This document shows positions 12,001-22,554 of a DNA stretch of 64,000 bases, piece by piece. Numbering within the stretch: position 1 is the stretch's first letter; each line of letters starts with the position of its first letter. A program made the translations under genes and the position numbers. Below the pieces are notes generated by a model. It was not told the origin of the DNA, did not search any database, and saw nothing but the letters and a program-made list of their open reading frames with translations. This DNA comes from Prorocentrum cordatum. Its lineage: Eukaryota > Sar > Dinophyceae > Prorocentrales > Prorocentraceae. The stretch is from contig CAUYUJ010021666.1 in the NCBI GenBank assembly GCA_963575745.1, forward strand, positions 62,001 to 126,000, given 5' to 3'.

Positions 12001-13200
12001 AAGGGATTCTATCGCGTGAGCCTGAGTTGCCTCATGTTCTGTGTGACTCACCTGTGCCTCCTACCCCTGCTCCTGTGCGCAACCGTCGCCAGCAAATCAC
12101 ATATATGCGTCGTAACGTTCGCCCGCGTCGTGAAGACCCGCCCCAGCCTGTTTCGCAGCCCGCTTCGGATCCACCTCGTAAACGTGCACGCGTGGATTTC
12201 ACGAAGGTTTGGGCCACACCGTCTATGCAGAGCGCGCTGTGTATGATGCATGCGTCAGGGGAGTACACTGATCATCGTGATGCCATGGTTCTTGCTTTTG
12301 GCGCCCGTGGTCGTGGGTTTTCTCGTCGGCGTTCGCGCACAGTTACGCAGAGTCTCCAGCCTTGGTCTACGGTGTTCGAAGTCTCTCAGGGGCCTCATTG
12401 GGATCAGAGTATGTGTTGGACGGAGCTAGGTTGGAATACCTTCTTAGTGGACACGCTGCAGAAGCTTGATCTATCCAAGATATTGGGATTCTGCTTGATA
12501 AAAGATGGTACTTCGGGTGCCCATTGGAAGGAGGAGGAGGAGACTAAAACAGAGGCCGAACTGCAACGTGAAAATGAACGTCTTGCTAAACGGTTAGCTA
12601 CGCTTTTCCAGGACGAAACCAACTGGAGGATGAACCCTGGGTGGCTGGCTCTAGAGATGAGGGGAGATAGTCAGTGTATAACACGTTGGCTGACGGGTAA
12701 AAACAGATGTATGAATGAGATATTTAGTAAAACCATCGCCGATATGCAAAATAAATTGTACGCCGTGTGTAAGCAGTTCCAGATCTATAGTCCTGAAGCG
12801 GGCCGTGATATTTGGAAATGGGTTTATCGGGGGGGGGAACGCTGAGGCGGACCATGACGCATGTGGCCAGAGAAGGGCAGACTACTTCAGATGTGCGGTG
12901 GGACCTCAATACACTTTCTTCTATTCGTTCGAATCAACATAGTGTACACGCGGTGAGAGGCTCTTTTGATGGTGGCAGATGTGAGTTAGGCACATCTTGT
13001 GGCTGGGTGATTGACATTTTTATCTCTTCTAATTTGCCTTCTTCCTCCCTCCCCCCTGGCCTCCCCTCTAATCGTTGGCAGCTCGGTGTAGCCGAGCGGG
13101 CGTTTATGCTCCCTTCCCATTGTGCAATCACCCAGGCGGAACTTGCTGCATCTCAGAGTTTATTGTCGGGAGTTGTTGATTTGTGCACACATATATGTGG
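9041..13200 (+). pseudogene. LINE A1 ORF2: endonuclease, WADN-type RT, permuted RNase H
   Basis: The endonuclease (EEP family) shows GGWNTRRLG, VDANVEV and SDHKL. The RT shows ATGLDGISASVLK, motif A DIKQAF (10943 on), motif B CIRTGSKEAP and motif C LWADN (Asp 11266-11268, Asn 11269-11271). A linker with MMHASGEY precedes the RNase H-like part: GDSQC (~12665), then AEAD (~12842), then FDGGRC (~12966), then TQAELAAS (~13130). Reading needs shifts near 10320, 11955 and 12835-12860 (a G run), so the gene is inactive. Motif A has AFV where relatives have AFD, another sign of decay. Its domain order is the same as in the intact ORF2 of LINE A2. Confidence 0.85.
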
Positions 13201-13217
13201 ATATCACATTTCTTTTA

Positions 13218-13282
13218 CAGCTTCGCTGCATAATCTTCCCGCTTTAATCTATCAGCTTCGCTGCCCTTGTACAGCTTCGCTG
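13218..13282 (+). repeat. Three CAGCTTCGCTG mini-hairpins in LINE A1 3' UTR
   Basis: Exact copies lie at 13218-13228, 13253-13263 and 13272-13282. Each has CAGC/GCTG arms around a three-base loop. The same 11-mer, with loop TTC, TAC or TCC, recurs in the 3' UTR of LINEs A2, A3, B1 and B2. Confidence 0.75.
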
Positions 13283-13352
13283 TTTAGATTCTCTGTGTAG
13301 TGGCCTGCTCTTTAGGGAGCTCGAATCGGCCAGCGCAGAACACGCAGACCAG

Positions 13353-13375
13353 GTTGACGGTTTACCGCCGGTTCC
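13353..13375. repeat. Right half of LINE target hairpin (A1)
   Basis: GTTGACGG followed by TTTACCGCCGG and TTCCC directly abuts the LINE 3' end. The matching left arm is not found on the far side of LINE A1. Confidence 0.85.
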
Positions 13376-13852
13376 CAGTTCCGAGGCGCTGGAGAGCTAG
13401 TTGGCAAGAAAAATCTCGACGGACCTTTTGGTGACTTTTGGTCGGTTGAAAATACCTCGTAGAGCTCTTCGGCATCGATGAGCTAGAGGAATTCCGGCGC
13501 GGGGTGGAGCTAGTTGGGCGACCCGGCCAGAAAGGACAAAGTGTTAACTTTTGGGTGGTTTTGCAAATATTTGAAAGATATTTGACCATTTATTTTGAGA
13601 GAGCAGATTTTTCGCACCTGTAGTGGGTTATGCCGCGTCTGCCAGTAAAATTTTCAGGTCCGTAGGTGCAGTATTACTATCAAAACACTTGGGGGAACCG
13701 ACGTTGAATAAAAACAGAAGAACGTGATTTTTCGAGTTTTTTGTTTCTCGCCCCAGAAGCTTTCTCCACGTGTTCCGACGATGCGCCGTGCAAGAAAAGA
13801 GCTCTACAAGGGCCCCGGCGGTAACCAGGTTGACGGTTTACCGCCGGTTCCA
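13376..13852. repeat. Dispersed modules ending in intact hairpin
   Basis: A short spacer (AATCTCGACGGACC) is followed by a nearly complete module (CTCGTAGAGCTCTTC near 13444, GAATTCCGGCGCGGGG, GTGGGTTATG, GTGTTCCGACGATG). The module ends in GAGCTCTACAAGGGC and a hairpin whose arms are 13815-13824 and 13838-13847, with CCAGGTTGACGG as the loop. This is what an unoccupied LINE target looks like. Confidence 0.75.
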
Positions 13853-15785
13853 GTTTTGTTCTCGAAATTCAACCATTCGTTAGAGCTCTAGTATTTTTTC
13901 CTGTGATATTCGATCTTATTCCCGCTCGCCGTCTTGATCTCAGCTCGATCGGGTACCTTTTACTGTCAAAAAGCACTGCGGCGGGATCGGCCGTTTCGGT
14001 TCATCTTGACACGCGGTGACGGTTTTCTCAAGATAACTCGAGCTATAGAGGAGCTACAGAGCTGATACTTACAGAAGCCGATTCGGAATCATCAGGCGCG
14101 TTTGTCTGTTGAATCCAGAGGTCTGAACTCGGTCTGCTGCTCGAGCTAGGTCCGCCAAATCATTCGTATTGTTCGAGTCATCTTGAGAGGTGCTGTCGGT
14201 TTTCTGCACTTAACTCGAGCTGTAGGGGGGCTACAGGGCTGGTAATCACAGGAATCGATTCGTAGACATCAAGCGCGTCCGGCTGTCACATGCAGAGGTT
14301 TGAACTTGGTCTGCTACTCGAGCTAAGTCCGCAAAACTATTCGTATGGCTCGAGTCATTTCGACAGATACTGTCGGATTTCTGTACTTTACTCGATCTCT
14401 AGGGGAGCTGCAGAGCTGATACGCACAGAAACCGATGCAGACTCAGGCGTGTTCGTCCGTTGCATCCAGAGGCCTGAACTGGGTCTGCTACTCGAGCTAG
14501 GTCTGCGAAACTATTCGTATCCTTCGAGTCATCTTGAGAGGTGCTGTCGCTTTTCGCACGTAACTCGGGCTGTAGGAGAGCTACAGAGCTGGTACGCACG
14601 AACACCGATCCAGAAGCATCAGGAGGGTTCGTCTGTTGCATCGAGAGGTCTGAACTTGGTCTGCTATGGTTCACAAAATTATTTGTATTCGACTGATCTT
14701 TTTTTCCAAATAATGATGACCTTTTACTGAACTCGAGCGGCCGAAAAATCAGAAGGAAATCGTGAGGCGTGAAGCATTTCGACGCTTGGTTTGAGTCTGT
14801 TGTGAACCAGACGCCAAAACGGATTCGTACTCTACTACTTCCTCCCAGCACAGTAATGGGATATCACTAGCCACCTGAGATCAATCTGCTATCAGCTCGG
14901 CCTTAAAAACAATTCGTTCTCTGTTTTTTTTCGAACATAATACATGGTCAGGAAGCTGTACGAATTCCCCGGCGGTAAGAAAGGTTGACGTTTTACCGCC
15001 GGCGCCCAGTTGGCAAGAAAAATCTCGACGGACCTTTTGGTGACTTTTGGTCGGTAGAAAATTTTGTTCTCGAAACTCAACCATTCGTTAGATCTCTAGT
15101 TTTTTTCCCGTGATATTCGATCTTATTCCCGCTCGCCATCTTGATCTCAGCTCGATCGGGTACGTTTTACGCTCTAGAAGCGCGAAGCTGTTCGTATTCG
15201 AGTCATCTTGAGAGGTGCTGTCGGTTTTCTGTGCTTAACTCGGGTTCCAGAGGCTACAGTGCTGGTAGTCACAGAGATCGATTTGGAGACATCAGGGGCG
15301 TCTGTCTGTCGAATGTAGAGCTCGGAACTCGGTCTGCTGCCCGAACTAGGTCCGCCAAACTATTCGTATTGTTCGAGTCATCCTGAGATGCTGTCGGTTT
15401 TCTGCACTTAACTCGGGCTGCAGGGAGGCTGCAGGGCTGGTATTCACAGGAATCGATTTGGAGACATCAGACGCGTCCGCCTGTCGCATCCAGAGGCCTG
15501 AACTCGGTCCGATACTCGAGCTAGGTTTGCCAAACGATTCGTATTGTTCGAGTAATCTTCAGAGGTGCTGTCGGTTTGCGCACGTAACTCGGGCTGTAGG
15601 AGAGCTACAGAGCAAGTACAGAAGACAATCCAGAAGTTTCGGGGGCGTTCGGCTGTTGCATCGAGAGGTGTGAAATCGCTTGGGCTGAAAAACTATTCGT
15701 TCTCTGCAATTTTTTCGACATTATATATTGTCAGGGAGCTCTACGAGTCCCCCGGCGGTAAGAAAGGTTGACGGTTTACCGCCAG
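13853..15785. repeat. Satellite array, second block
   Basis: ~177-bp monomers with the same landmarks as the first array. Hairpin copies lie at 14969-15002 and 15752-15785 (right arm mutated to TTACCGCCAG). A patch at 14700-14880 does not match the monomer well, although a related patch recurs at 18030-18190. Confidence 0.85.
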
Positions 15786-17330
15786 CACCCAGTACCTCGT
15801 AGAGCTCTTCGGCATCGATGAGCTAGAGGAATTCCGGCGCGGGGTGGAGCTAGTTGGCCGACCCGACGAAAAGAGACAATGTGGCACATTAGGTTCGGTT
15901 TTGCTAAGATTTGAAAGATATTTGACAATTCATTTTGAGAAACTCGATTTTTCGCACCTGTAGTGGGTTATGTCGCGTCTGCCAGTAAAATTTTCAGGTC
16001 CGTAGCTGCAGTATTACTATCAAAACATTTGGCGGAACCGACGTTGTATAAAAACAGGGAAACGTGATTCTTCGAGTTTCTCAGGTCTTGCTCCAGACGC
16101 TTTCTTCATGCTTAATGAGAAGCGCCGTGTAAGAAAAGAGCTCTACAAGGGCCCCGGCGGTAACCTGGTTGACGGTTTACCGCCGGTTCCCAGTTGGCCG
16201 ACCCGGCCAGAAAGGACAAAGTGATAAGTTTTGGGTGGTTTTGCGAAAAATTGAAGGATATTTGACAATTCATTTTGAGAAAGCAGATTTTCGGCACCTC
16301 TAGTGGGTCATGGCGCGTCCGCCAGTAAAATTTTCAGGCCCATAGGTGCAGTATTTGTATTGAAACACTTGAAGGAACCGACGTTGGACAAAGACAGAAA
16401 AACGTGTTTTTTCGAGTTTTTTGTGTCTCGCTCCAGAAGCTTTCTTTATTTTTTCCGACGATCGCCGTGCAAGGAAAGAGCTCTACGAGGTTACCGCCGG
16501 TTCCAATTCCGGCGCGGGGTGGAGCTAGTTGGCCGACCCGATCAAAAGAGACAATATGACAACTTTGGGTCGGTTTTACGAATATTTGAAAGATATTTGA
16601 CAATTCATTTCGAGAGCGGGTATTTTTCCCACGTATAGTGGGTTATGCCGCGTTTGCGAGTTAAATTCTCAGGTCTGTAGGTGCAATATTACTATCAAAA
16701 GACTTGCTGGAACCGACTTTGTACGCAAACAAAAAATAGTGTTTTTTCGAGATTTTCTGCTCTCGCTTCAGAAGCTTCCTTCATGTGTTCCGAGCAGCGC
16801 TGTGCAACAAAAGAGCTCTACGAGGTGCCCGGCGGTAGCCTGGTTAACGGTTTACCGCCGGTTCCCAGTTTGCAAGAAAAATCTCGACGGATCTTTTGCT
16901 GACTTTTGGTCGGTTGAAAATACCTCGTAGAGCTCTTCGTTATCGATGAGCTAGAGGAATTCCGGCGCGGGGTGGAGCTAGTTGGCCGACCCGACGAAAA
17001 GAGACAATGTGGTGACTTTGGGTCGGTTTTGCTGAGATTTGAAAGATATTTGACAATTCATTTTGAGAAACCATTTTTTTCCCACCTGTAGTGGGTTAAG
17101 ACGCGTCTGCCAGTAAAATTTTCAGGTTCGTAGCTGCAGTATTACTATCGAAAGACTTGAAGGAACCGACGTTGGATAAAAACAGGAAAACTTGATTTTT
17201 CGAGTTTCTCAGGTCTTGCTCTAGACGCTTTCTTCATGCTTACCGAGGAGCGCCGTGTCAGAAAAGAGCTCTACGAGGGCCCCGGCGGTAACCTGGTTGA
17301 CGGTTTACCGTCGGTTCCCAGTTTTGTTTT
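15786..17330. repeat. Tandem run of four ~330-bp modules
   Basis: Four modules follow each other, with GTGGGTTATG landmarks near 15963, 16303, 16640 and 17091. Each ends in a GAGCTC- and hairpin-type site: 16154-16186 intact, 16487-16503 left arm deleted, 16829-16861, and 17282-17314 with one arm mismatch. I see no coding potential. Confidence 0.8.
16811..16937. repeat. Foldback element with perfect 16-bp outer arms
   Basis: AAGAGCTCTACGAGGT (16811-16826) and ACCTCGTAGAGCTCTT (16922-16937) are perfect inverted repeats around 95 bp. Inside lies the CCGGCGGTA / TACCGCCGG hairpin (16829-16861) and then the AATCTCGACGG spacer. It could be a non-autonomous TIR element or a recombination product of inverted modules. 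No target duplication is obvious. Confidence 0.7.
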
Positions 17331-18308
17331 CAAAATTCAACAATTTGTGTCAGCTCTAGTAGTTTTCCTGACCATATTCGATCTTATTCCCGCTCGCCGT
17401 CAGTCTTAATCTTAGCTCGATCGGATACATATTACTGCCATAAAGCGTTGCGGCGGAATCAGCCGTTTCGGGTTATCTTGACACGCGTTGACGGTTTTCT
17501 TAAGATAACTCAAGCTATAGAACAGCTTCAGAGCTGATACTTACAACAATCGGTTCAGAATCATCAGGCGCGTTTGTCTGTTGAATCCAGAGGTCTGAAA
17601 TCGCTCTGCTGCTCGGGCTAGGTCCGCGAAGCCATTCGTACTGTTCGAGTCATCTTGAGAGGTGCTGTCGGTTTTCTGTACTGATTTCGGGCTGTAGTTG
17701 GGCTAGAGGGCTGGTAATCACAGAAACCGGTTCTGAGGCATCAGTTGCGTCCATCTGTTGCATGCAGAGTCTGAACTCGGTCTGCTACTTAAGCTAGATC
17801 TACAAAACTATTTGTATTGCTCGAGTCATCTCCAGGGAACTGTTAGTTTTCTCCACTTAACTCCAGCTCTAGCGAAGCTACAGAGCTGATGCGGACAGAA
17901 ATGTGCTGTAGGGGGGCTACATAGCTGGTGCGTACAGAAGCCGATCCAGAAGCATCATGAGCGTTTGTGGTCTGCTATCCGAGGTAGCTTTACAAAACTA
18001 TTCGTATTCGAGCGATATTGTTTTCGAAATTATCGTGGATTTCTTCACTGTTCTCGAGCGGCCCAAAAATTAGAAGGACATCATCAGGCGCATAGACGCT
18101 TGGTTTGGGTCCGTTCTGAGCGCAGAATTCGTGCTCTGCAACTTTCTGCCTCGCGGTATTTTCTGCATGCACAGCAAGTTTGCTATCAGCGCTCAGGCTC
18201 AAAAAACTATTCGTTCTCTGCTAAGTCTTTGGACATAATATATGGTCAGGAAGCTCTACGAGTCCCCCGGCGGTAAGAAAGGTTGACTGTTTACCGCCGG
18301 CGCCCAGT
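17331..18308. repeat. Satellite array, third block
   Basis: Diverged ~177-bp monomers ending in a hairpin with perfect arms at 18267-18276 and 18291-18300 (loop GAAAGGTTGACTGT). LINE E begins immediately after its CGCCCAGT tail. Confidence 0.8.
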
Positions 18309-20124
18309 CTGGGGGCGGCGACGAATCACATGTTTTTTGGCAGAAAAACGACGGGCCACTATTACTTTACAGGTGACGGATAGGCTGGAGATCCTGGGTA
18401 AATTGTTCTTGTGAACAGCATGCACCAGCATGAGGATCTTGCTCACAGTCTCTCCCTTGCCCAACGTGCTTTCTGGCAGAAAAGAAGTACTATATATGTC
18501 AGGGAATCAAGCCGAAGAAACGATTGCAACGTTATGATTCACGGGTGCGGAGCCGCTTTCTCTTTGCTGCAGAAGGGATGACGGCCGGCAAAAATTCTCT
18601 GGAAGCTATCCACGCCTTTGAGGGGCGATTATTATCCCAGATGGTTTGGAGAAGGAAGCGGAACTGAGAGCTGGCCACAATTTTTCAGAGTGTGTACCTC
18701 ACGGCGCGAGGGGCGCTCAAGGGAGCCTTGATGCCGAGCGTCGTTCAGTTTTCTTATTCAAACAAAAGTGTTGGGCAAAAGATGTGGCGATGACGACGGG
18801 GCAGTATCGTGCGGCGACAGATGACTTGACGGGTACACAGATCAGTATCGATCCTCTCGAAGATGGAGATGATGGGGCCAGTGGGAAAAGGAGAAAGTTG
18901 TTCTATTGTTGAGTCCGCCCCTGCTATGAGGGGTGACCAGAGGATGAGCGCCGTGAGTCGCTGCCCGAGCCAGCCCAGCCACCAGCTCCTGCTGTAAAAG
19001 CCGTGTAGGTCGGGACCAGTGCCTGAGCCCGCGCCGACGCCGACGCCAGAGTATATGCCTGAGCCCAAGCGCAGGCGGCACCACAAGAACATGGTCGGAG
19101 TGAGTGCTGATGATCCGTTGCTCCAAGCCCTTTTCACTATGATGCATGCCGCCAGCCCGTGGACACAACAGATGGGGGATATCATTCGATGCGTGGGCTC
19201 TCAGCAGGCCCAGCTGCATACTCGTCGAAGAGAAGGTGCGAGATCGGTGGGTCTCCGTCCCCGGGGTTTCCCGAAACGGTGGGAGGGGAGGCTTGGTATG
19301 ATACACTATCCTGGACACAGGCGGGGTGGAGAGATTTCGTACGCACGTTACTCACGGATTGGGAACTTCAACGTATACTTCAATACGTAATACTTCCTGA
19401 GCCCCAACTCTGGAGACCAAAGAATTGCGAGGAGGTGGAGGAGGAGGAGTCCGAGGAGAAGAACGATAATATTGCCAAACGTCTCGCCTTTAATTTTGAG
19501 AACGCCAGTATGTGGAACTACGAGGCCAAGGGGATCCCTATCGAGCTCCATGGGGACTCCCAGGTGGCCGTAAATTGGCCTGTGGGAAGATATGCGTGTA
19601 CTACTGCTGTGCATTGTGACACGATTGCGCACATACAGCATATTCTTTATCGATTGTATTGCACATGCGATATTGAGCTCAGACCGCCGTCTTGGGGATT
19701 GGAACCATGGAAGTGGTTCTATCGTGAAGGGAATGAGCGTGCTAATGCTGAAACGTGGAAGGCCCGCACGGGCCAGTCTCGCTACACTCTTGACCCGCGC
19801 ATTCGCATTATCAAACGGGGACAGATCAAAGAGATTCGCGGCTATTTTGATGGTGGCGCTCCTCCCACGGTGTTGGAATAGGCTGGTCATTGACATATTT
19901 GTGCTCCCTCTCCCTGCTCTCGATCTTTGCCATGGCGTTTGGCTATGCAACATAGCTTCCGAGGCTGCCGCCATCCCGCCCTCCTGCACTGTCTGTCAAG
20001 CTGAGCTTTTGGCCAGCAAGCGCCTTGCCGAAGGTGTTGAGCACCTGCTCCTCTGCTGCGGACCTGAATCCTGAGCGGGGACTCCTCTGTTCCCTGTGGG
20101 CTCCGAGCAAAGCAAAAAACCAAG
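18309..20124 (+). mobile_element. LINE E, 5'-truncated copy
   Basis: It starts abruptly inside the post-RT region and ends at GCAAAAA-ACCAAG (20124), followed by GTTGACGGCTTGCCGCCGG, a mutated right half of the target. The missing 5' part is typical of incomplete target-primed reverse transcription. It belongs to the permuted-RNase H group but is not especially close to A, B or C. Confidence 0.8.
18510..20070 (+). pseudogene. LINE E ORF2 remnant with permuted RNase H
   Basis: At about 18525-18660 the text RLQRYDSRVRSRFLF and HAFEGRLLSQM matches the region after RT motif E in LINE A2. A stop follows (RKRN then TGA at 18665). TMMHAASPW near 19138 matches the MMHASG linker. RNase H motifs come in the order ELHGDSQVAVNW (~19553), YREGNERANAE (~19730), YFDGG (~19850) and, in another frame, CQAELLASKRL (~19997). 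The second acidic motif has Asn for Asp (AN, not AD), so this copy would be catalytically dead even without its frameshifts. Confidence 0.7.
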
Positions 20125-20640
20125 GTTGACGGCTTGCCGCCGGCTCCCAGTTTAGAGCTTCGCAGGGAAGCTTTCCAGCGTCTCCAGAGCTCCGCCACGC
20201 GAGGTTTCCAGCGTCTTCACGCACGTTTAAACGCGCGCGTTAGGCCCGCGCGGCGCTCGGGCGAGGACCCCGGGTTGGCCCTCGCGCGGCCTTGGGGGCG
20301 AGACCCCGGGCGCGCGCGTTCGTGGCCCTGAGCAGGGCGTTAAAAGGCTGCGACCTGGGCAGGTCGTTAAACTGCTCCAGGGTGGGGAAGGGGCTTGCCT
20401 TCGCAGGGGCGCCTTCGAGCGTCTCCAGAGCCCCGTCGCGCGAGGTTTCCAGTGTCTCTACGCACGCTAAACCGCGTGCGTGTGCTGTGTCTGTGTAAGT
20501 TCCTCTTTGCTATCTGGGTTTTGGACGCTACCAAGTGTGATTTGCTATTTGGGTTTTGGGCGCTACCAATTGTTTTTTGCATGTTGGACGCTACCAAGTT
20601 TCGGAAAGGGACGCGATGATACCTTCCGCGGCCTGGCTCA
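20125..20640. repeat. Target half-site and GC-rich repeat block
   Basis: After the half hairpin (20125-20145) comes a CpG-rich block with AGAGCTTCGCAGGG, TTTCCAGCGTCTCCAGAGC and two diverged copies of the same ~200-bp unit (20155 and 20395). It ends with three copies of a ~32-bp unit containing GGGTTTTGGACGCTACCAA (near 20515, 20548 and, abbreviated, 20583). The same block recurs, shorter, at 26806-26945. No gene seen. Confidence 0.7.
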
Positions 20641-20847
20641 GCCGATTCCCCAGTTCTAATGATTCGTTTGGGCTGCCAATTGCGCTGAGCAAAGCCTTGC
20701 TTTACAGATTCTTAGCTTCTTCCCGAGCGAAGCCAGAGACCCGACCTATATCGACATCAAAAAAATCAAGATTGAAGATTTTGAGAAAATCTTCTGCAAT
20801 GTTCTCTGGGCACTCTTACGCGTGCAAGAAGCTCTACGAGGTACCCC
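20641..20847. repeat. Module leading to LINE B1 target
   Basis: GAAAATCTTCTGC, CACTCTTACGCGTGCAAG and AGCTCTACGAGGT match the sequences before the LINE A2 and element N insertion points, so this is the left target flank of LINE B1. Confidence 0.7.
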
Positions 20848-20870
20848 GGCTCAAGGTTTTTCGGCTCAAG
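20848..20870 (+). other. Probable double spliced-leader relic
   Basis: GGCTCAAG, the 3' end of DinoSL, occurs twice (20848-20855 and 20863-20870), exactly 15 nt apart. A 15-nt step is what results when a leader is spliced onto the AG inside an older leader, the relic pattern known in dinoflagellate retrogenes. The second copy matches 11 of the 15 bases. The first joins target sequence ACGAGGTACCCC through shared GGC. The identity is partial, so this is inference. Confidence 0.5.
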
Positions 20871-21449
20871 AACGTCTCTGCCTGGGAAACCTCCAGACGT
20901 TCTAGCGGGCCTTCGCCTCGGGGAGTGAGACAGGACGAAGGGCCGCGACGCCTGGGCGATCCTGGGATCCCCCGAGGTTTTTGTCTGCTTACGTTATATT
21001 TCGTGTGTTGTACGCTGAATTCTTCTTCGTGGTATTGAGATAGTTTCTTGTGTGCTGCACTGTTGTTTATTGTCTGTCTGCATATATTACCTTTCTGTGT
21101 ATTGCACGCGGTATTCTTCTTATTGATATAGTGGCAGTTTCTTGTGTGCTGTATTGTTGTTGACACAACGTCGTACGACAGCCCTGAGGCCCAGCTGGCC
21201 TCGAGGAGAGAGATCGGTCTTGAACATTGGGGTGGAAGTACTGAGGAGTGGCTTCGTCGTCAAAAGAATCTGGACATAACCACAGAGGATTATCAGGACG
21301 ATAGAGCGAATTTTGGTTATCTTGAGGAATACCAACCTTGGAATCATAATGATTTGCAGGCACTTGAGGCTGCATCAAACAAGCGTCAACGAGAGGACGA
21401 CAATAATTGGTTATATAAATACGGTCTGGACGGTAGCATTCTTGAAAAC

Positions 21450-22554
21450 ATGACGCATGTTGCTGCTGCGGCGGATGCCGAGATGACGGGGGAGAGTGAG
21501 ACTCGATCTCAACGTGCACGTGGGCCAGAGATTGAGCAGGAGAGGAATTTGATGTTGGCACAGGAGAAGGGTCTTTTCAAACAAATGATGATGAAGCATG
21601 TTTGGAAAACGGAGGACGCACATGAGGATCTCATCCATGTTGTTCAATCGACGAAGACGGGCATTAAACGGGTTGATGACACACTTAGGTTGCATACGGA
21701 GCGCATGGACAAATCAGATGCACGGACAGATATTCTGGAGAAACAAGTTAAACAAATATTGGCTGGATCTCCTGTCGCATCGGTTTCGACAAGTGTTGGC
21801 CCAGGAGGGTCCTCTGGTGGTGGTGTCGGTTTGGCCCCTCGTGTGCAACAAGAGCGACCGAGCCAGTTTACCCCAACTTATCTTGAACTCAAAGGGTGGG
21901 TTACGGATTGGTCAAACCAAGTAAATCGGGGAAATCAAATGATACCCTGGGCGGATGCATCACAACTGATATCGAATATGATAGGAACACTTCAGGGGGA
22001 GGAAAGGAATGCATATGACAAAGACAAAACTAAACGATTAAACGGAGGTAGATATATGTATGGAAGCGTGAAGGTCGGTTTCAAAGAAGGGACATCGCGG
22101 GACACCCTCTGGATAATTAAGACATGGACGGACATGGTATGTAAGGACCCAGCCGACCGTCTTGCTCCGCCTCCAGGCTATACATATCCAGATGCCGATG
22201 TTCTCATTCAAAATACGGACACGCCTATTGATCCCAAAAAGATTCGTACGCTGGTGGGGTGTCCCCCCCAGAAGCATGATCATGTGAAAGCGGTTGCTCG
22301 TTTCTGTGGGACTTGGCGTAGTATGACATCGGCTCATGTGCAAATCGAGATCCGTGGGGGGATGGGGCCACCGAGGAGTCAGATTTGGATTCAAACTGTT
22401 CCGAATCTCCGGCCCGTTTGTTTTGCGACATATACGAACACCCCTTGGGGCTTGGGTTCTGCATGCTGATGCATGGGCTCGTATTGTATCTATCTTTCCT
22501 GCGCTGACGGTCCCAATGAATAAGATACTTCAGGAGGTGAATCGTAGGCGGTGA
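21450..22554 (+). pseudogene. LINE B1 ORF1 protein
   Basis: The reading frame is open from about 21144 and the first ATG in it is 21450 (MTHVAAAADAEM), so the N-terminus is uncertain: upstream text such as EAASNKRQREDDN looks protein-like. Features in order: a charged helical part (RVDDTLRLHTERMDKSD, likely coiled coil), a Gly/Ser linker, then a region with LELKGWVTDW and SVKVGFKEGTSRDTLW that corresponds to the TWIQVSGF and FRIYFMPGTSKETVW parts of LINE A2 ORF1. A frameshift near 22445 is needed to reach the end at TGA 22552-22554 (ILQEVNRRR). The role is presumed to be RNA binding. Confidence 0.65.
22552..22554 (+). other. In-frame UGA between ORF1 and ORF2 (B1)
   Basis: The context is TGA-CGT-TTA. 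Ten open codons lead to the endonuclease start GSWNLNK in the same frame, with no Met between. This family differs strongly in sequence from A, yet keeps the same single-stop arrangement. Confidence 0.5.

Larger units (their letters stand above)
7787..13352 (+). mobile_element. LINE A1, full-length but decayed
   Basis: Two-ORF non-LTR retrotransposon of ~5.6 kb: spliced-leader 5' end, ORF1 (8025-9040), an in-frame UGA, ORF2 with AP-like endonuclease, RT and permuted RNase H (9041 to ~13200), then a short 3' UTR with CAGCTTCGCTG hairpins. The 3' end ACACGCAG-ACCAG stops at 13352, followed by GTTGACGGTTTACCGCCGG, the right half of the hairpin target. The left flank lacks ACCAG, so there is no target duplication and the 5' junction appears to be a small target deletion. 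Protein similarity to LINEs A2/A3 is obvious throughout but moderate; it is an older or separate lineage in family A. Confidence 0.9.
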
